From the NCBI GenBank assembly GCA_018268465.1, contig JAFDWN010000015.1, positions 64,887-128,886 on the forward strand: a stretch of DNA of 64,000 bases, given 5' to 3'. The notes beneath the pieces were generated by a model, which saw nothing but the letters and a program-made list of their open reading frames with translations, was not told the DNA's origin and did not search any database. Shown one piece after another: positions 53,162 to 64,000 of this stretch. The stretch comes from Actinomycetota bacterium (GTDB lineage Bacteria > Actinomycetota > Actinomycetes > Mycobacteriales > Mycobacteriaceae). Within the stretch, counting starts at the first letter, position 1; every line of letters starts with the position of its first letter. Both the position numbers and the translations under genes were made by a program.

Positions 53162-55969
53162 CTAACCGCTGTTGCGCAGGGCGGTCGCCAGGCCGCTCAT
53201 CGTCAACAGGATGCCCCGCTTCACCAGGTCCTCGGTCTCGCCGGCGCGGTATCGGCGCAGCAGTTCCACCTGCAGGTGATTGAGCGGCTCCAGGTAGGGG
53301 AACCGGTTGAACACCGACCGGGCCAGCGCCGGGTTGTCGGCCAGCAGGTCGTCGTGCCCGGTGATCAATTCGTGCATCCGGATGGTGCGCGCGTGCTCGG
53401 CGACGATCTTGTCGAACACCCGGCTGCGCAGTTCCTCGTCCTCGACGAGTTCGGAATACCGCGCGGCCAGCCCGAGATCTGACTTCGCCAGCACCTGGGC
53501 CATGTTGGACAGCACGGTGCGGAAGAACGGCCAGCGCCGGTAGAGATCCTGCAGCACCCGCAGCCGGGCGCCCTCGTCGGGCCCCTCGGAGATGAACTGC
53601 TCGAACGCCGACCCGGTGCCGTACCAGCCGGGCAGCATCACCCGCGATTGGCTCCACGCCAGCACCCACGGGATCGCGCGCAGATCCGCGATCGACGTGG
53701 TGGGTTTGCGTGAGGTGGGCCTGCTGCCGATATTGAGCGCGCCGATCTCGCTGACCGGTGTGGACGCCTTGAAGTACTCGACGAAACCTGGCGTCTCATG
53801 GACTAATTCGGCATAGGCGCGTTGTGCGCGGGCCGCCAGGTCGTCGAGCAGTTCGTAGGCCGGGCCCGCGGCGTCGCCCAGACCCTCGACGTCGAGCAGT
53901 GTCGACTCCAGCGTGGCCGCGACCAGGGTCTCGAGATTGCGGCGCGCGATCCGCGGTTCGGCGTACTTCGCGGCGATGACCTCACCCTGCTCGGTGATCC
54001 GCAGGGACCCGTTGACCGCACCCGGCGGCTGGGCGAGGATCGCGTCGTAGCTGGGGCCGCCGCCGCGGCCCACGGTGCCGCCGCGACCGTGGAAGAGCCG
54101 CAACCGGATACCCGTTTTCTGGGCCATCTCCACGAGGTCCAGTTCGGCGCGGTAGAGGGCCCAGTTGGCCGCGAGGTAGCCACCGTCCTTATTGGAGTCG
54201 GAGTAGCCGAGCATGACCTCCTGGCTGTCCCCGCGTGCCTCGACCAGCGCGCGGTACAGCGGGAGGTCCAGGACGGCCTCCATGATCGACGCGCCGCGCT
54301 GCAGGTCGTCGATGGTCTCGAAGAGCGGGACGATGCCGACGGGCGCGTACGGCGCCGCCGCGGGCGACGCGTCGAGCAGCCCGGCCTCCTTGAGCAGCAG
54401 CGCCGCCTCGAGCATGTCCGACACCGACTGACACATCGAGATGATGTAGTTGGGGACCGCCTGCGGGCCGAAGACGTGGACGGCACGCGCCGCGGCCCGC
54501 ACGATCCCCAGTTCCTTGTGGGCCAGCTCGGACAGGTCGGCGCCGTCGCCGACGAGCGGGCGCCGGGTGCTGAGTTCGCCGACCAGCAGCTCGACGCGGT
54601 CCGGTTCGGGCAGCGACCGGTAGTCCGGATGGACGCCCGCCCATGCCAGCAGCTCTGCCACAACCTCCTCGTGTACATCGGAGTTCTGCCGCATATCCAG
54701 ACCGGATAGGTGGAATCCGAAGACGCGCACGGCTTCCCGCAGCCGCGCCAGCCGATCGTCGGCCAGCACCCGGCTGCCGTTGGCGCGCAACGAGGCATCG
54801 ACGACGTCGAGGTCGGCGAGCAGTTCGGCGGGCGTCTCGTACCGCTGCAGTCCCAGATCCAGCACGTGCTCGGGCTGGCGATCGAGGATCTCGGCGGAGG
54901 TTGCCGTCAGGCGGCCGTGGATGACGCGCAGCGCCCGGCGGTAGGGTTCGTCGGAGCGCACGGGTTCGTCACAGGCGCCGGCCAGCGCGGCCAGTTCGTC
55001 GTTGATGTGCACCAGCCGCACCGACATCGACAGTTCCTGCTCGAGCGCGGTGATCTCGGCGAAATAGTGCTGCAAGGCGGTGTAAGCCGCGCTGGAGGTG
55101 GCCAGCCGCACGACGTCGGCGGTCACGTTGGGGTTGCCGTCGCGGTCCCCGCCGATCCACGAACCGGGGCGCAGGATCGGCTCATCGAGGAGGTGCGCAC
55201 CGGGCCAGCGGGCGGCGAACGCGGCCCGTACCTCGGCGTTGACCTGCGGAATGACCTCGAAGAACGCGGCCGGGTAGTACCGCAGCCCGGTCTCGATCTC
55301 GTCCTGGATCTTCAAGCGGGACAACCGGATCACCGCGGTCTGCCACAGCGTGAGGATGTTGCGGCGCAATTCCTGTTCGATGTCGCGGCCGTCGGCGGTC
55401 TCGGTGTGGCCGCCGGCGCGCAGCCGCATGAGTTCGGTGACGCGGTGTTGGGTGTCGAAGACCGTCCGGCGGCGGGTTTCGGTGGGGTGAGCGGTGATCA
55501 CCGGTGACACCAACGCCCCGGTCAGCGCTTCGGACACGCGTTCGACGTCCAGGTCGGCCGAGTCGAGTTTGCCGCACGTCGCGGCCAGGCTGCTGTTCTG
55601 CGGCGGTTCGCCCGCGCGGACGTGGACGGCGCGGCGGCGCTCGCGGTGGATGTCCTCGGCCACGTTGGCCAGCAACGCGAAGTGGGTGAACGCGCGGATC
55701 ACGGGGACGGCCTGGTGGACGTCGATGCCGTCGAACATGCGGGCCAACTCGGCGCGGTCGATCTCGGATCTGCGCACCCGGAACGACGCCACCCGGGCTC
55801 GTTCGATGAGTTCGAACACCGCATCGCCGTTCTGCTCCCGCACTGTGTCGCCGAGGATCGCGCCCAGCAGGCGGATGTCCTCGCGCATGGGTTCGGTCGC
55901 CTCACGCCCGACCTGCGTGCGTAACACCGCGCCGATGGGTTCCAGGGCCAGATCGGACTGCTCAGCCAT
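53162..55969 (-). CDS. ppc: Phosphoenolpyruvate carboxylase
   Basis: A 935-residue anaplerotic enzyme forming oxaloacetate from PEP and bicarbonate. Catalytic His in TAHPTETRR (about 160), [19 protein letters not shown] and [14 protein letters not shown] (about 590-650) active-site loops, and the C-terminal allosteric tail ending LRNSG. It reads toward lldR with three bases between stops. In M. tuberculosis ppc lies elsewhere, so its position beside secG/tpiA is a lineage feature shared with other fast growers (inference). Confidence 0.96.
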   Translation of the reverse strand: MAEQSDLALEPIGAVLRTQVGREATEPMREDIRLLGAILGDTVREQNGDAVFELIERARVASFRVRRSEIDRAELARMFDGIDVHQAVPVIRAFTHFALLANVAEDIHRERRRAVHVRAGEPPQNSSLAATCGKLDSADLDVERVSEALTGALVSPVITAHPTETRRRTVFDTQHRVTELMRLRAGGHTETADGRDIEQELRRNILTLWQTAVIRLSRLKIQDEIETGLRYYPAAFFEVIPQVNAEVRAAFAARWPGAHLLDEPILRPGSWIGGDRDGNPNVTADVVRLATSSAAYTALQHYFAEITALEQELSMSVRLVHINDELAALAGACDEPVRSDEPYRRALRVIHGRLTATSAEILDRQPEHVLDLGLQRYETPAELLADLDVVDASLRANGSRVLADDRLARLREAVRVFGFHLSGLDMRQNSDVHEEVVAELLAWAGVHPDYRSLPEPDRVELLVGELSTRRPLVGDGADLSELAHKELGIVRAAARAVHVFGPQAVPNYIISMCQSVSDMLEAALLLKEAGLLDASPAAAPYAPVGIVPLFETIDDLQRGASIMEAVLDLPLYRALVEARGDSQEVMLGYSDSNKDGGYLAANWALYRAELDLVEMAQKTGIRLRLFHGRGGTVGRGGGPSYDAILAQPPGAVNGSLRITEQGEVIAAKYAEPRIARRNLETLVAATLESTLLDVEGLGDAAGPAYELLDDLAARAQRAYAELVHETPGFVEYFKASTPVSEIGALNIGSRPTSRKPTTSIADLRAIPWVLAWSQSRVMLPGWYGTGSAFEQFISEGPDEGARLRVLQDLYRRWPFFRTVLSNMAQVLAKSDLGLAARYSELVEDEELRSRVFDKIVAEHARTIRMHELITGHDDLLADNPALARSVFNRFPYLEPLNHLQVELLRRYRAGETEDLVKRGILLTMSGLATALRNSG

Positions 55970-56020
55970 GCGTCCAGTATCGGCGTAGGCCTTGACGGCC
56001 GCATGGCGAGGGCGTGACGG

Positions 56021-56449
56021 TCATGCCGCCAGCAGCAGGAGTACGGCCATCGCGACCACGACCACCACGGCGGCTGCGACGGCGGTGCCCGCGACGACAC
56101 CGACCCCGTTGTATGCCTGCGGGGGTGGCCCCAGCGAGCCACGACTGAAGGCCCACAACGGGGCCCGGTAGTGCAGGTCCACCACCCGTCCGGGAGGGAC
56201 GTCCACCGCGTAGTCCGCGGGACCGACGCGGGGCGGCAGGAGGTAGGGGGTGTACACGTGCACGTGATACCGGCCGGGATGCAGCGGTACGACGGTGCGG
56301 CCCCAGCCGGCCCAGGTGATCGGGTGGCCGTTGACCCAGACCCTGGGTTTCACGAACGCGAACTGCCACGCCAGCGGGAAATACTCGGCGGTGAGGGCGA
56401 TCCCCTGCCACGGGCCGTATCCGGGGCCCCAGCCCTGCTCAGGCTGCAT
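56021..56449 (-). CDS. Hypothetical protein with one C-terminal membrane helix
   Basis: A 142-residue protein: WPGxx N-terminus with many Gly/Trp/Tyr, PEGA-like middle segment (VWVNGHPITWAGWGRTVVPLHPGRYHVHVYTPYLLPP) and a hydrophobic C-terminal helix (about 118-142). No signal peptide. It precedes ppc's neighbour and follows secG by 16 bases on the same strand. Tail-anchored orientation is inferred. Function unknown. Confidence 0.72.
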   Translation of the reverse strand: MQPEQGWGPGYGPWQGIALTAEYFPLAWQFAFVKPRVWVNGHPITWAGWGRTVVPLHPGRYHVHVYTPYLLPPRVGPADYAVDVPPGRVVDLHYRAPLWAFSRGSLGPPPQAYNGVGVVAGTAVAAAVVVVVAMAVLLLLAA

Positions 56450-56465
56450 GACCGGGCCGGGTTGC

Positions 56466-56699
56466 TCAGCTGTACTTGATCTGCAGCGCCATGCCGATGA
56501 TCGAGACCAGCCAGATCCCGGTGACGAATAGGGTCAGCCGGTCGAGGTTCTTCTCGACGACCGTAGATCCGGACAGGCTGGACTGCACGCCGCCGCCGAA
56601 CAGGGTCGACAGACCGCCGCCCTTGGCTCGATGCAGCAGCACCAGCAGTACCACCAGCACACTGGTGATCACCAGCACGATCTGCAGGGCCAATTCCAT
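56466..56699 (-). CDS. secG: Preprotein translocase subunit SecG
   Basis: A 77-residue protein with two transmembrane helices (about 4-24 and 56-75) and the conserved intervening loop LLHRAKGGGLSTLFGGG. Component of the SecYEG channel. Sits between tpiA and the hypothetical gene, the conserved gap-pgk-tpiA-secG order. Confidence 0.94.
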   Translation of the reverse strand: MELALQIVLVITSVLVVLLVLLHRAKGGGLSTLFGGGVQSSLSGSTVVEKNLDRLTLFVTGIWLVSIIGMALQIKYS

Positions 56700-56730
56700 G
56701 GCGGTCAGCCTACACGGACGTGACTCGGGC

Positions 56731-56761
56731 GCGGATACCGACGGCCGGCGTCGGTATCCGC
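56731..56761 (-). terminator. Hairpin between tpiA and secG
   Basis: Perfect 12-base arms GCGGATACCGAC (56731-56742) and GTCGGTATCCGC (56750-56761), loop seven, 12 bases after the tpiA stop. No U-run. A likely terminator or processing site that can separate secG from the glycolytic genes. Confidence 0.6.
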
Positions 56762-56772
56762 CCCGACATCAC

Positions 56773-57558
56773 TCAGGGCAGTGGCCCGCCGGCGGCGATC
56801 GCCGAGAGGGTGGCGAACTGCTCACCGTCCAGCGACGCTCCCCCGACCAGCGCACCGTCGATATCGTCCTGCGCGACGATCTCACCGACGTTCTTGGCAT
56901 TCACCGAGCCGCCGTAGAGCACCCGGATGCCTGCCGCGGCGTCAGCCGATGCCAGTGCCGCCAGCTCCTTGCGGATGGCCGCACACACCTCCTGGGCGTC
57001 GGCGGCGCTGGCGACGCGACCGGTTCCGATCGCCCATACCGGTTCGTAGGCGATGACGGACTGGCCGATCTGCTCGGCCGACAGCCCCGCCAGCGAACCG
57101 CGCAACTGCTCGACGTTGTAGGCCACGTGGTCGCCGGCCTCGCGGACGTCGAGATGTTCGCCGATGCACACGATCGGCACGAGTCCGTGCTTGAACGCTG
57201 CCGCGGCCTTGGCCGCGACCAGTGCGTCGTCCTCGTGGTGGTAGGTGCGCCGCTCGGAGTGCCCGACGACGACGAAGGTGCAGCCGAGCTTGGCCAGGAA
57301 CGCGCCGCTGATCTCGCCGGTGTAGGCGCCCGCATCGTGCTGCGAGACGTCCTGCGCGCCATAGGTCAGCCGCAGCTTGTCCCCGTCGACGAGGGTCTGC
57401 ACGCTACGCAGGTCGGTGAACGGCGGGACGACGGTCACGTCGACCTTGTCGAAATACTTGTCCGGCAACGCGAACGCGATCTTCTGCACCAGGGCGATGG
57501 CCTCGAAATGGTTGAGGTTCATCTTCCAGTTGCCCGCGATGAGCGGTTTACGCGCCAC
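56773..57558 (-). CDS. tpiA: Triosephosphate isomerase
   Basis: A 261-residue TIM barrel: GNWKMN (Lys), VGHSERR (His), [11 protein letters not shown] (catalytic Glu) and YGGSVNAKN phosphate loop. GTG start. It follows pgk by 40 bases. Confidence 0.97.
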   Translation of the reverse strand: MARKPLIAGNWKMNLNHFEAIALVQKIAFALPDKYFDKVDVTVVPPFTDLRSVQTLVDGDKLRLTYGAQDVSQHDAGAYTGEISGAFLAKLGCTFVVVGHSERRTYHHEDDALVAAKAAAAFKHGLVPIVCIGEHLDVREAGDHVAYNVEQLRGSLAGLSAEQIGQSVIAYEPVWAIGTGRVASAADAQEVCAAIRKELAALASADAAAGIRVLYGGSVNAKNVGEIVAQDDIDGALVGGASLDGEQFATLSAIAAGGPLP

Positions 57559-57598
57559 GGCCGTGACCCCCTCGGGCGAAGAGCATCAGTTCAGTCTC

Positions 57599-58822
57599 CT
57601 AGGAATCCAGTACGTCGATACCGGGCAACGTCTTGCCTTCGAGGTATTCGAGCGATGCGCCGCCACCGGTGGAGATGTGGCTGAACCCGTCCTCGGGCAG
57701 ACCGAGCTGGCGGACCGCCGCAGCGGAGTCACCGCCGCCGACCACGCTGAAGGCACCTTTGCCCGTTGCGGTGATGATCGCCTCGGCCACACCCTTGGTG
57801 CCCGCCGCGAACGCCGGGAACTCGAACACACCCATCGGCCCGTTCCAGAAGACGGTCTTGGCGTTGGACAGCAGCGCGGCGAAGCGCTTGACCGACTCGG
57901 GGCCGATGTCGAGACCCATCTTGTCTGCCGGAATGGCTTCTGCCGAAACGGTTTCCGGCGCAGAGTCGGCCGCGAACTTCTCGGCCACCACGATGTCGAC
58001 GGGCAGGTGGATGACGTCGCCGTATTCGTCGAGCAGCTTCTTGCAGGTCTCCACCATTTCCGGCTGCAACAGCGACGAGCCGACCGAAAGACCTTGGGCA
58101 GCAAGGAATGTGAAGCACATTCCACCGCCGATGATCAGACTGTCGGCTTTGGTGGCCAGATTCTCGATGACCGCGAGCTTGTCGGACACTTTGGAACCAC
58201 CCAGCACCACCGCGTACGGCCGCTCGCTGGACTCGGTCAGCTGCCGTAGCACCGTCACCTCGGCGCCCACCAGATTGCCCGCGAAATGCGGGAGCAGCTT
58301 GGCGACGTCGTAGACCGAGGCCTGTTTGCGGTGCACCACACCGAAGCCGTCGGATACGAACGCGGCGCCGGAGCCTTCACCGCCGACCAGTTCGACCAGG
58401 GCCTTGGCCAGCGATCCGCGGTCGGTCTCGTCCTTGCTGGTCTCGCGCGGGTCGAACCGGATGTTCTCCAACAGCAGGATGTCGCCGTCGGTGAGGCCCT
58501 CGGCGCGAGCCAGTGCATCGCTGCCGACGACGTCGCCGGCGAGCTGGACGTGGCGCCCAAGCCGCTCCCCCAGCTCCTTGGCCACCGGGGCCAGCGAGAA
58601 CGCGGGGTCGGGTGCACCTTTGGGGCGGCCCAGATGCGCGGTGACGATCACCTTGGCCCCGGCATCGGACAGCGCCTTCAGTGTCGGCAGCGACGCGATG
58701 ATCCGGCCCGGGTCGGTGATGGTGCGGGCGTCGTCCAGCGGCACGTTGAAGTCGGAGCGCACCAACACGCCCCGACCCGAAACCCCTTCTGCCAGAAGAT
58801 CGTCGAGCGTCTTGACACTCAT
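57599..58822 (-). CDS. pgk: Phosphoglycerate kinase
   Basis: A 407-residue kinase: [14 protein letters not shown] (about 18-31), [29 protein letters not shown] and the C-terminal [13 protein letters not shown] nucleotide loop. Second gene of gap-pgk-tpiA, three bases after gap. Confidence 0.97.
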   Translation of the reverse strand: MSVKTLDDLLAEGVSGRGVLVRSDFNVPLDDARTITDPGRIIASLPTLKALSDAGAKVIVTAHLGRPKGAPDPAFSLAPVAKELGERLGRHVQLAGDVVGSDALARAEGLTDGDILLLENIRFDPRETSKDETDRGSLAKALVELVGGEGSGAAFVSDGFGVVHRKQASVYDVAKLLPHFAGNLVGAEVTVLRQLTESSERPYAVVLGGSKVSDKLAVIENLATKADSLIIGGGMCFTFLAAQGLSVGSSLLQPEMVETCKKLLDEYGDVIHLPVDIVVAEKFAADSAPETVSAEAIPADKMGLDIGPESVKRFAALLSNAKTVFWNGPMGVFEFPAFAAGTKGVAEAIITATGKGAFSVVGGGDSAAAVRQLGLPEDGFSHISTGGGASLEYLEGKTLPGIDVLDS

Positions 58823-58825
58823 CGA

Positions 58826-59896
<1,071 letters not shown>

Positions 59897-60033
59897 TTAC
59901 TCGGCCGCCAGCCTAGTGGTGCACCAGAGAAGGCGCCCGGTTTGGGTGGCCCAATTAAACCGCGAACAGTTAGGTATTCACCCAAGTCCGCAACATCCAC
60001 AGAAGCGGACATGAACCGGACACAACTCCACGG

Positions 60034-60747
60034 TCAATGCACCGCGACCCGCTGATCGGCGTAGGGATTGCCCAGCCAGGTGCGGCGCATCCGCTGCAGT
60101 GTCCCGTCGCGCTCGAGCGCGGATTGCGCCGCACCGATTCGCCGGAGCCGGTCGCGGTCGGTGCGGCCGACAGCGACGGCGATCTCTTCCACGGTGATGC
60201 CGCGCTGGACGACGTCCACGCCCGCCAGCGGTTTGACGAGTTCGGTGAGCACGGGCGCCAGTTTCATCACCACGTCGCAGCCGCCGGTCGTCAGGTCGGC
60301 CAGCGCGGTGTGGATGCTGCCGTAGTCGTAGACGCGGACCCGGCCCGCCCTGCCGTCGGCGACGAGGCGTTCGGCGACCGCCACACTGGTGTTTCCCCGC
60401 TGCACTCCGATGGTCAGACCATCGAGGTGGTCGACCGAAGCCACGTGTGGCAGCCGCCGGGTGTCCACGGCGATGGCCTGTCCGGAAATGAGGTAGGGCG
60501 GTGCGAACGCCGCCTGCTGCTGCCGCTGCGGTGTGACCGTGGTGCCCGCGGTCACACAGTGGTAGGTGCCCGCGGCCAGACCCGCGAAGATGCCGTCGAA
60601 ATCGGCTCCGCCGTATGGCACGAACTCGACGGTGGCGCCGAGTTCGCGCCCGATCGCCGCCATCAGTTCGATGTCCAGACCGCTGCCCCCGGGCATGCCG
60701 TTGAACGGCGGATCGGGAAGGGCGATACCCACCTTCAACGTCGGCAT
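60034..60747 (-). CDS. Solute-binding protein family 3-like, no signal peptide
   Basis: A 237-residue protein of the type II periplasmic-binding fold (LDIELMAAIGRELGATVEFVPYGGADFDGIFAGLAAG, VTAGTTVTPQRQQQAAFAPPYL, LTIGVQRGNTSVAVAERL). Normal family members are exported lipoproteins with an ABC permease; this one begins at MPTLKVGIALPDPPF with no hydrophobic leader, no in-frame upstream start and no transporter genes near. It may be a cytosolic sensor or a degraded remnant. Ligand unknown. Confidence 0.75.
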   Translation of the reverse strand: MPTLKVGIALPDPPFNGMPGGSGLDIELMAAIGRELGATVEFVPYGGADFDGIFAGLAAGTYHCVTAGTTVTPQRQQQAAFAPPYLISGQAIAVDTRRLPHVASVDHLDGLTIGVQRGNTSVAVAERLVADGRAGRVRVYDYGSIHTALADLTTGGCDVVMKLAPVLTELVKPLAGVDVVQRGITVEEIAVAVGRTDRDRLRRIGAAQSALERDGTLQRMRRTWLGNPYADQRVAVH

Positions 60748-61057
60748 CCCCCGACCGTAGGGCGCTGGACGCCCGTACGCCAGCGCCGCCCGCCTTGCTC
60801 ATGCCAAAACTGTTGAGAGCCAACTAGATAACGAGGACCTCCGCGACCGGCGCGCCGATGTCGGCCGACGGGCACGGCAGGCGCGCGGGCCGGCCCGTGT
60901 ACCGCACCGGTGGCGTACTCTCAGCTGTGCCGGCCACGCCTGCATCCGGGGACGCGATGTCGCGACCAAACTACGACATCTCATATTCGCCAATCGGCAG
61001 TCGGCCTCGGTCCCGCCGACAATAATGGCCCGCGTACTCATCGAGGGAGGATTGCTC
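60748..61057. other. Divergent intergenic region, no gene
   Basis: About 310 bases between the solute-binding gene and the SDR gene. It holds a GGCGCTGG/CCAGCGCC hairpin (60761-60787), a -10-like CATATT near 60988, and the GAGGGAGG ribosome site of the SDR gene. No tRNA or conserved element was recognised. Confidence 0.5.
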
Positions 61058-61897
61058 GTGACCACAACCGTCGATCAGGTCGGTGAATCGGAGTCAGACG
61101 CGTTCCGTGGCGGCAAATTGCGCGGCCGTGTCGCCTTCGTCACGGGCGGCACCCGAGGTATCGGCGCATCGATCAGCAAAAGCCTCGCCGGCCAGGGCGC
61201 CACGGTGGCGGCCGGTTACGGCAGGAACACCGTGCAGGCAGAGAAGTTCCTCGCCGAACTCACCGCCGCCAGCGACGATGCCGAAGTCAGCATCCATCAG
61301 GGCGACGTGGGCTCCGCCGCGGACTGCCGCAGGACCATCCAAGAGGTGATCGACCAGCACGGCCGCCTGGACATCCTGATCAACAACGCGGGCATCACCG
61401 CCGACAAGACGGTGGCCAAGATGACCGAGGACGACTGGGACAAGGTGATCTCGGTCAACCTGTCCGGGGCGTTCTACCTCGCTCAGGCCGCCCTCAATCA
61501 CATGCTCGAACGCGGCACCGGCCGGATCGTCATGGTGTCCTCGGTCATCGGCGAGATGGGGGCCATCGGCCAGGCGAACTACGCCGCATCGAAGTCCGGA
61601 CTGTTCGGTCTGACGAAAACCCTTGCGCGCGAGGCATGTTTCCAGCTCGCCCGGGCCGGCAAGCTGACCGAGGACGGCATCGGCGTCACCGTGAATACGA
61701 TCACACCCGGCTTCGTGGAGACCGAGATGATCGAGTCGATTCCCGATAAGGTGCTCGAACGCATCAAGGGCACGATCCCGATGAACCGGTTGGCCAAACC
61801 CGACGAGATCGCGCGGGTGGTGCATTTTCTGTCCGCCGACGCATCCGGCTACATCACCGGGCAGATCTGGGGCGTGAACGGAGGTCTGGATATGTGA
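61058..61897 (+). CDS. SDR-family ketoacyl reductase (acetoacetyl-CoA/PhaB-like)
   Basis: A 279-residue classical SDR: TGGTRGIG (residues 29-36), NNAG (109-112), Ser161/Ser162, Tyr175 and Lys179, so complete and active-looking. The N-terminal ~20 residues are an extra charged segment. It includes a longer AREACFQLARAGKLTEDGIGV insertion than FabG1. GTG 61058 has GAGGGAGG seven bases upstream; the ATG at 61025 would add 11 residues. It lies 80 bases before the ketosynthase III gene on the same strand and probably reduces its beta-keto product. Confidence 0.88.
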   Translation: MTTTVDQVGESESDAFRGGKLRGRVAFVTGGTRGIGASISKSLAGQGATVAAGYGRNTVQAEKFLAELTAASDDAEVSIHQGDVGSAADCRRTIQEVIDQHGRLDILINNAGITADKTVAKMTEDDWDKVISVNLSGAFYLAQAALNHMLERGTGRIVMVSSVIGEMGAIGQANYAASKSGLFGLTKTLAREACFQLARAGKLTEDGIGVTVNTITPGFVETEMIESIPDKVLERIKGTIPMNRLAKPDEIARVVHFLSADASGYITGQIWGVNGGLDM

Positions 61898-61977
61898 TGC
61901 CGCCCGTCGGCTCACAGGGGCCCCTCTCCCTCCAACACCCGAAACCGCAAAACCCCTCATCGATAAGGTGGTAGCAA

Positions 61978-63933
61978 GTGCCTGCGTTTGAATTGAACAA
62001 GCACGGCAAACTCGTCTTTCCCGCAAACTGCTTTCCCGACCTCGACTTCTCCACCTTCGACAGCCTCGACCAGCTCGAAGCCGTCATCCAGCGCGATTTC
62101 GATTCGAAGGCGCCGACAGGCAGCGAGATCCTGGAGCGGATCAAGACCGGCGGATACACCTCGAAGTTCGAGTTGATGCGCGATATGGCCCTCAATCTGT
62201 TCTGGGCCAACCGTTTCAAGATCACGATGTATGAGGTGCAGCCGACCAGGTGGGCCGACGTGCCGCGGCGTCGCGACGACGTCTTCGTCCCGATTCAGAC
62301 CCCGTGGCAGGACCGGGAGACGAAGGTCTCCTCGGTGTTCTCCGCGTATCCGAATCTGGCCGCGCAATGGGACGACGAGGCCGAAGACCGCATCTTCGAC
62401 ATCCTCTTCGACGTGTTCGCCCATCGGCGCAACCACGCGACCAAGCTGTCGGCCATCATCCCCACCGTCGCCGAGCTGTGCGCGGACCCTGCGAATCAGA
62501 CGCTGCGGCTGAACAAGTACGACCCGGACTTCCGGCGCTACAGCTACCGCGAGATCATCGACTGCGACGAGGATGTCGCCGAGCTGGAGGCCCTGCGCCG
62601 CTGGTCGATGGTGCTGCACAATCAGTACCCGTGGTCGCGCAGCGACGCGGCGCTCACGCCGGTGGGCGAACTGCGCGACGACGACTACATCGTCGTATTC
62701 CACCCGCGGGACCGCGAGGTCGCCAACTTCCTGTCCCGCGTCAACTCGGGCCAGGCCCCGGCGAAGCCCAAGGCCGCCGCGGCCAAGGTGGAACCGGTCG
62801 CGCCCGCGCGCGCGTATGCCCCGATCGACGTGCGCAACGACCTGAAGGTCGTGCCGCACATCAAGGCGATCGCCGCGGTGCACGGTGAACAGGTGTGCAG
62901 CAACGAGGACCTGATCCGGAACAGCGCCTACAACTGGTCGCCGATGTCGGCCGACGAGATCAGCTCGAAAACCGGTATCGAGCAACGTCGTTACACGTGG
63001 AGCAGCCTCGAGGAGATCTCGTTGCGGGCGGCCAGGGCGGCGCTGACGCACGCCGGCGTCGGGCCCGAGGAGGTGGGTGCGGTGATCGTGTGCACCTGCA
63101 CCAGCTCCCGGCTCATCCCGTCGATCGCGGCCTGGCTGTCGGGCCAGTTGGGTATCCAGCAGACGCACTGCTCGTTCGACCTCGTCGCCGCGTGCGCCGG
63201 GCTCAGTTACGGCCTCGCCGAGGCGTCACGGGTGCTGCAGACGGTCCAGCGCCCCGTGCTGCTGGTGTGCTCGGAGAAGTTCTCCGACAAGATCGGCAAT
63301 GTCCGCCCGTCGCGGATGATCTTCGGCGACGGCGCGTCGGCCATCGTCCTCGCACCGGCACCCGAGGGCACGCCGCCGGATATCGAGTTCATGCAGACCT
63401 ACGCCAGCGGCCCGATCAGCCAGGTGAACTCCATCCTGTGGCCCAACCCCGCGTTCGCCAACAACATCACGGTGTTCGGCCCCGAGGTGAAGTCGCTGGC
63501 CGGCCGCTACCTGCGCCAGATGCTCGAGGACATCCGGGCATTGCCCGACCCGGACGGGGCGGCGGAATCGCTGCTGGCCAGCATCGAACTGATCATCCCG
63601 CACCAGGCGAACAAGACGATGGTCATCGAGTTGGCCGCCGCCGCCGGAATCACGGCCGACCAGTTGTATTTCAACATCGAGCAGGTCGGCAACGCGTCCT
63701 CGGCGAGCATCCCGCTGGCCATCCACGACGCTGTGCGCGACGGCGTGATCAACAAGCCGACCCGCGTCTTCGCACCCGGCTTCGGCGCGGGCGCGGTCGC
63801 CGGATACTCCATCCTGCGTATCGATCCCGCCGTCGTCACCTCCGAGGATGCGGCATCGAGCGGTGAGAGCACGATGGTGCCGGATTCCGCGCCGACGCCG
63901 TCGGGCAACGACGTGGCGCTGGCGTTCGGCTGA
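61978..63933 (+). CDS. Ketoacyl synthase III with unknown N-terminal domain
   Basis: A 651-residue two-part protein. Residues ~1-255 form a domain with no motif I recognise (rich in Asp/Arg/Trp). A short Ala/Pro/Lys-rich linker (~258-280) follows. Residues ~282-617 are a ketosynthase III (FabH-like) domain with complete Cys406-His542-Asn572 triad (VAACAGLSYG, IPHQANKTM, EQVGNASSAS). The end (620-651) is a Ser/Asp/Pro tail. FabH is normally about 330 residues and free-standing, so this is a fusion. GTG start with AAGGTGG seven bases upstream. Pairs with the SDR gene. Confidence 0.9.
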   Translation: MPAFELNKHGKLVFPANCFPDLDFSTFDSLDQLEAVIQRDFDSKAPTGSEILERIKTGGYTSKFELMRDMALNLFWANRFKITMYEVQPTRWADVPRRRDDVFVPIQTPWQDRETKVSSVFSAYPNLAAQWDDEAEDRIFDILFDVFAHRRNHATKLSAIIPTVAELCADPANQTLRLNKYDPDFRRYSYREIIDCDEDVAELEALRRWSMVLHNQYPWSRSDAALTPVGELRDDDYIVVFHPRDREVANFLSRVNSGQAPAKPKAAAAKVEPVAPARAYAPIDVRNDLKVVPHIKAIAAVHGEQVCSNEDLIRNSAYNWSPMSADEISSKTGIEQRRYTWSSLEEISLRAARAALTHAGVGPEEVGAVIVCTCTSSRLIPSIAAWLSGQLGIQQTHCSFDLVAACAGLSYGLAEASRVLQTVQRPVLLVCSEKFSDKIGNVRPSRMIFGDGASAIVLAPAPEGTPPDIEFMQTYASGPISQVNSILWPNPAFANNITVFGPEVKSLAGRYLRQMLEDIRALPDPDGAAESLLASIELIIPHQANKTMVIELAAAAGITADQLYFNIEQVGNASSASIPLAIHDAVRDGVINKPTRVFAPGFGAGAVAGYSILRIDPAVVTSEDAASSGESTMVPDSAPTPSGNDVALAFG

Positions 63934-63940
63934 CACAACG

Positions 63941-63980
63941 GGCGTTCGGCCGCCTCCCGATGTGGAGGTGGTCGAACGCC
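63941..63980 (+). terminator. Terminator after the ketosynthase gene
   Basis: Seventeen-base arms (63941-63957 and 63964-63980), two of the pairs being G-U wobbles, with a six-base loop, eight bases after the stop. GGCGTTCGGC also occurs as a direct repeat at 63921-63930, at the end of the coding sequence. Likely ends the SDR-ketosynthase transcript. Confidence 0.6.
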
Positions 63981-64000
63981 GAATGTGAACTGGCTGCGAG

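Noticed and set aside
59938-59962. CGGTTT/AAACCG dyad upstream of gap
   Set aside because: Only six-base arms 13 apart; not distinguishable from chance.

Overview
The window is GC-rich, densely coded chromosome from a mycobacterium, most likely a fast-growing Mycolicibacterium-type species. The evidence is the run of mycobacterial signature genes: fabG1-inhA-ferrochelatase, moxR/DUF58/VWA-ripB-ripA, acn-acnR, an intein-free suf operon with sufR, mptB with its ABC partner, ctaA/qor/ctaB, tkt-tal-zwf-opcA-pgl and secG-tpiA-pgk-gap. As I remember the M. tuberculosis map, this is the Rv1493 to Rv1436 block in inverted orientation. Several non-tuberculosis additions are spliced in: a sigma factor/anti-sigma/flavodoxin set, a PhlG-like hydrolase with its TetR, a lactate (lut) operon, ppc, an amidohydrolase and a reductase plus ketosynthase pair. 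I see no rRNA, tRNA, CRISPR array, insertion sequence or prophage.

Layout. 1-5.7 kb: methylmalonyl-CoA mutase (mutB cut by the window edge, mutA), a TVP38 membrane protein, an SPFH/NfeD pair and a conserved hypothetical. 5.7-8.4 kb: ferrochelatase, inhA and fabG1, reading leftward. 8.5-14.8 kb: envelope block of VWA protein, DUF58, MoxR, RipB, RipA and a membrane protein. 15-18.5 kb: acn and acnR with a recognisable AcnR operator. 18.6-24.2 kb: a peroxiredoxin under a perfect 38-bp palindrome, a small HTH protein, an ABC-F protein, an enoyl-CoA hydratase, thioredoxin, anti-sigma, ECF sigma and flavodoxin. 24.3-30.6 kb: sufR-B-D-C-S-U-T, reading leftward. 30.7-34.2 kb: mptB and an ABC exporter in an overlapping operon. 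34.2-39.4 kb: PhlG-like hydrolase/TetR pair, ctaA, ATP-grasp protein, quinone oxidoreductase, ctaB. 39.6-46.1 kb: pentose phosphate operon. 46.1-56.0 kb: amidohydrolase, lutCBA plus lactate permease with a divergent LldR, and ppc. 56.0-59.9 kb: secG, tpiA, pgk, gap. 60.0-64 kb: an unusual solute-binding protein and the SDR/ketosynthase pair.

Functionally the window is central carbon metabolism (TCA, glycolysis, pentose phosphate, anaplerosis, lactate and propionate use), iron-sulfur and heme assembly, and cell-envelope building. Most genes are ordinary core genes. The least explained items are a ketosynthase III carrying a roughly 270-residue unknown N-terminal domain beside a dedicated reductase (61-64 kb), a perfect 38-bp GC/TA palindrome in front of a peroxiredoxin, and a 27-bp tandem repeat that inserts nine-residue repeats into SufD. 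No computation was run. Homology statements are from recognition of motifs and from memory.
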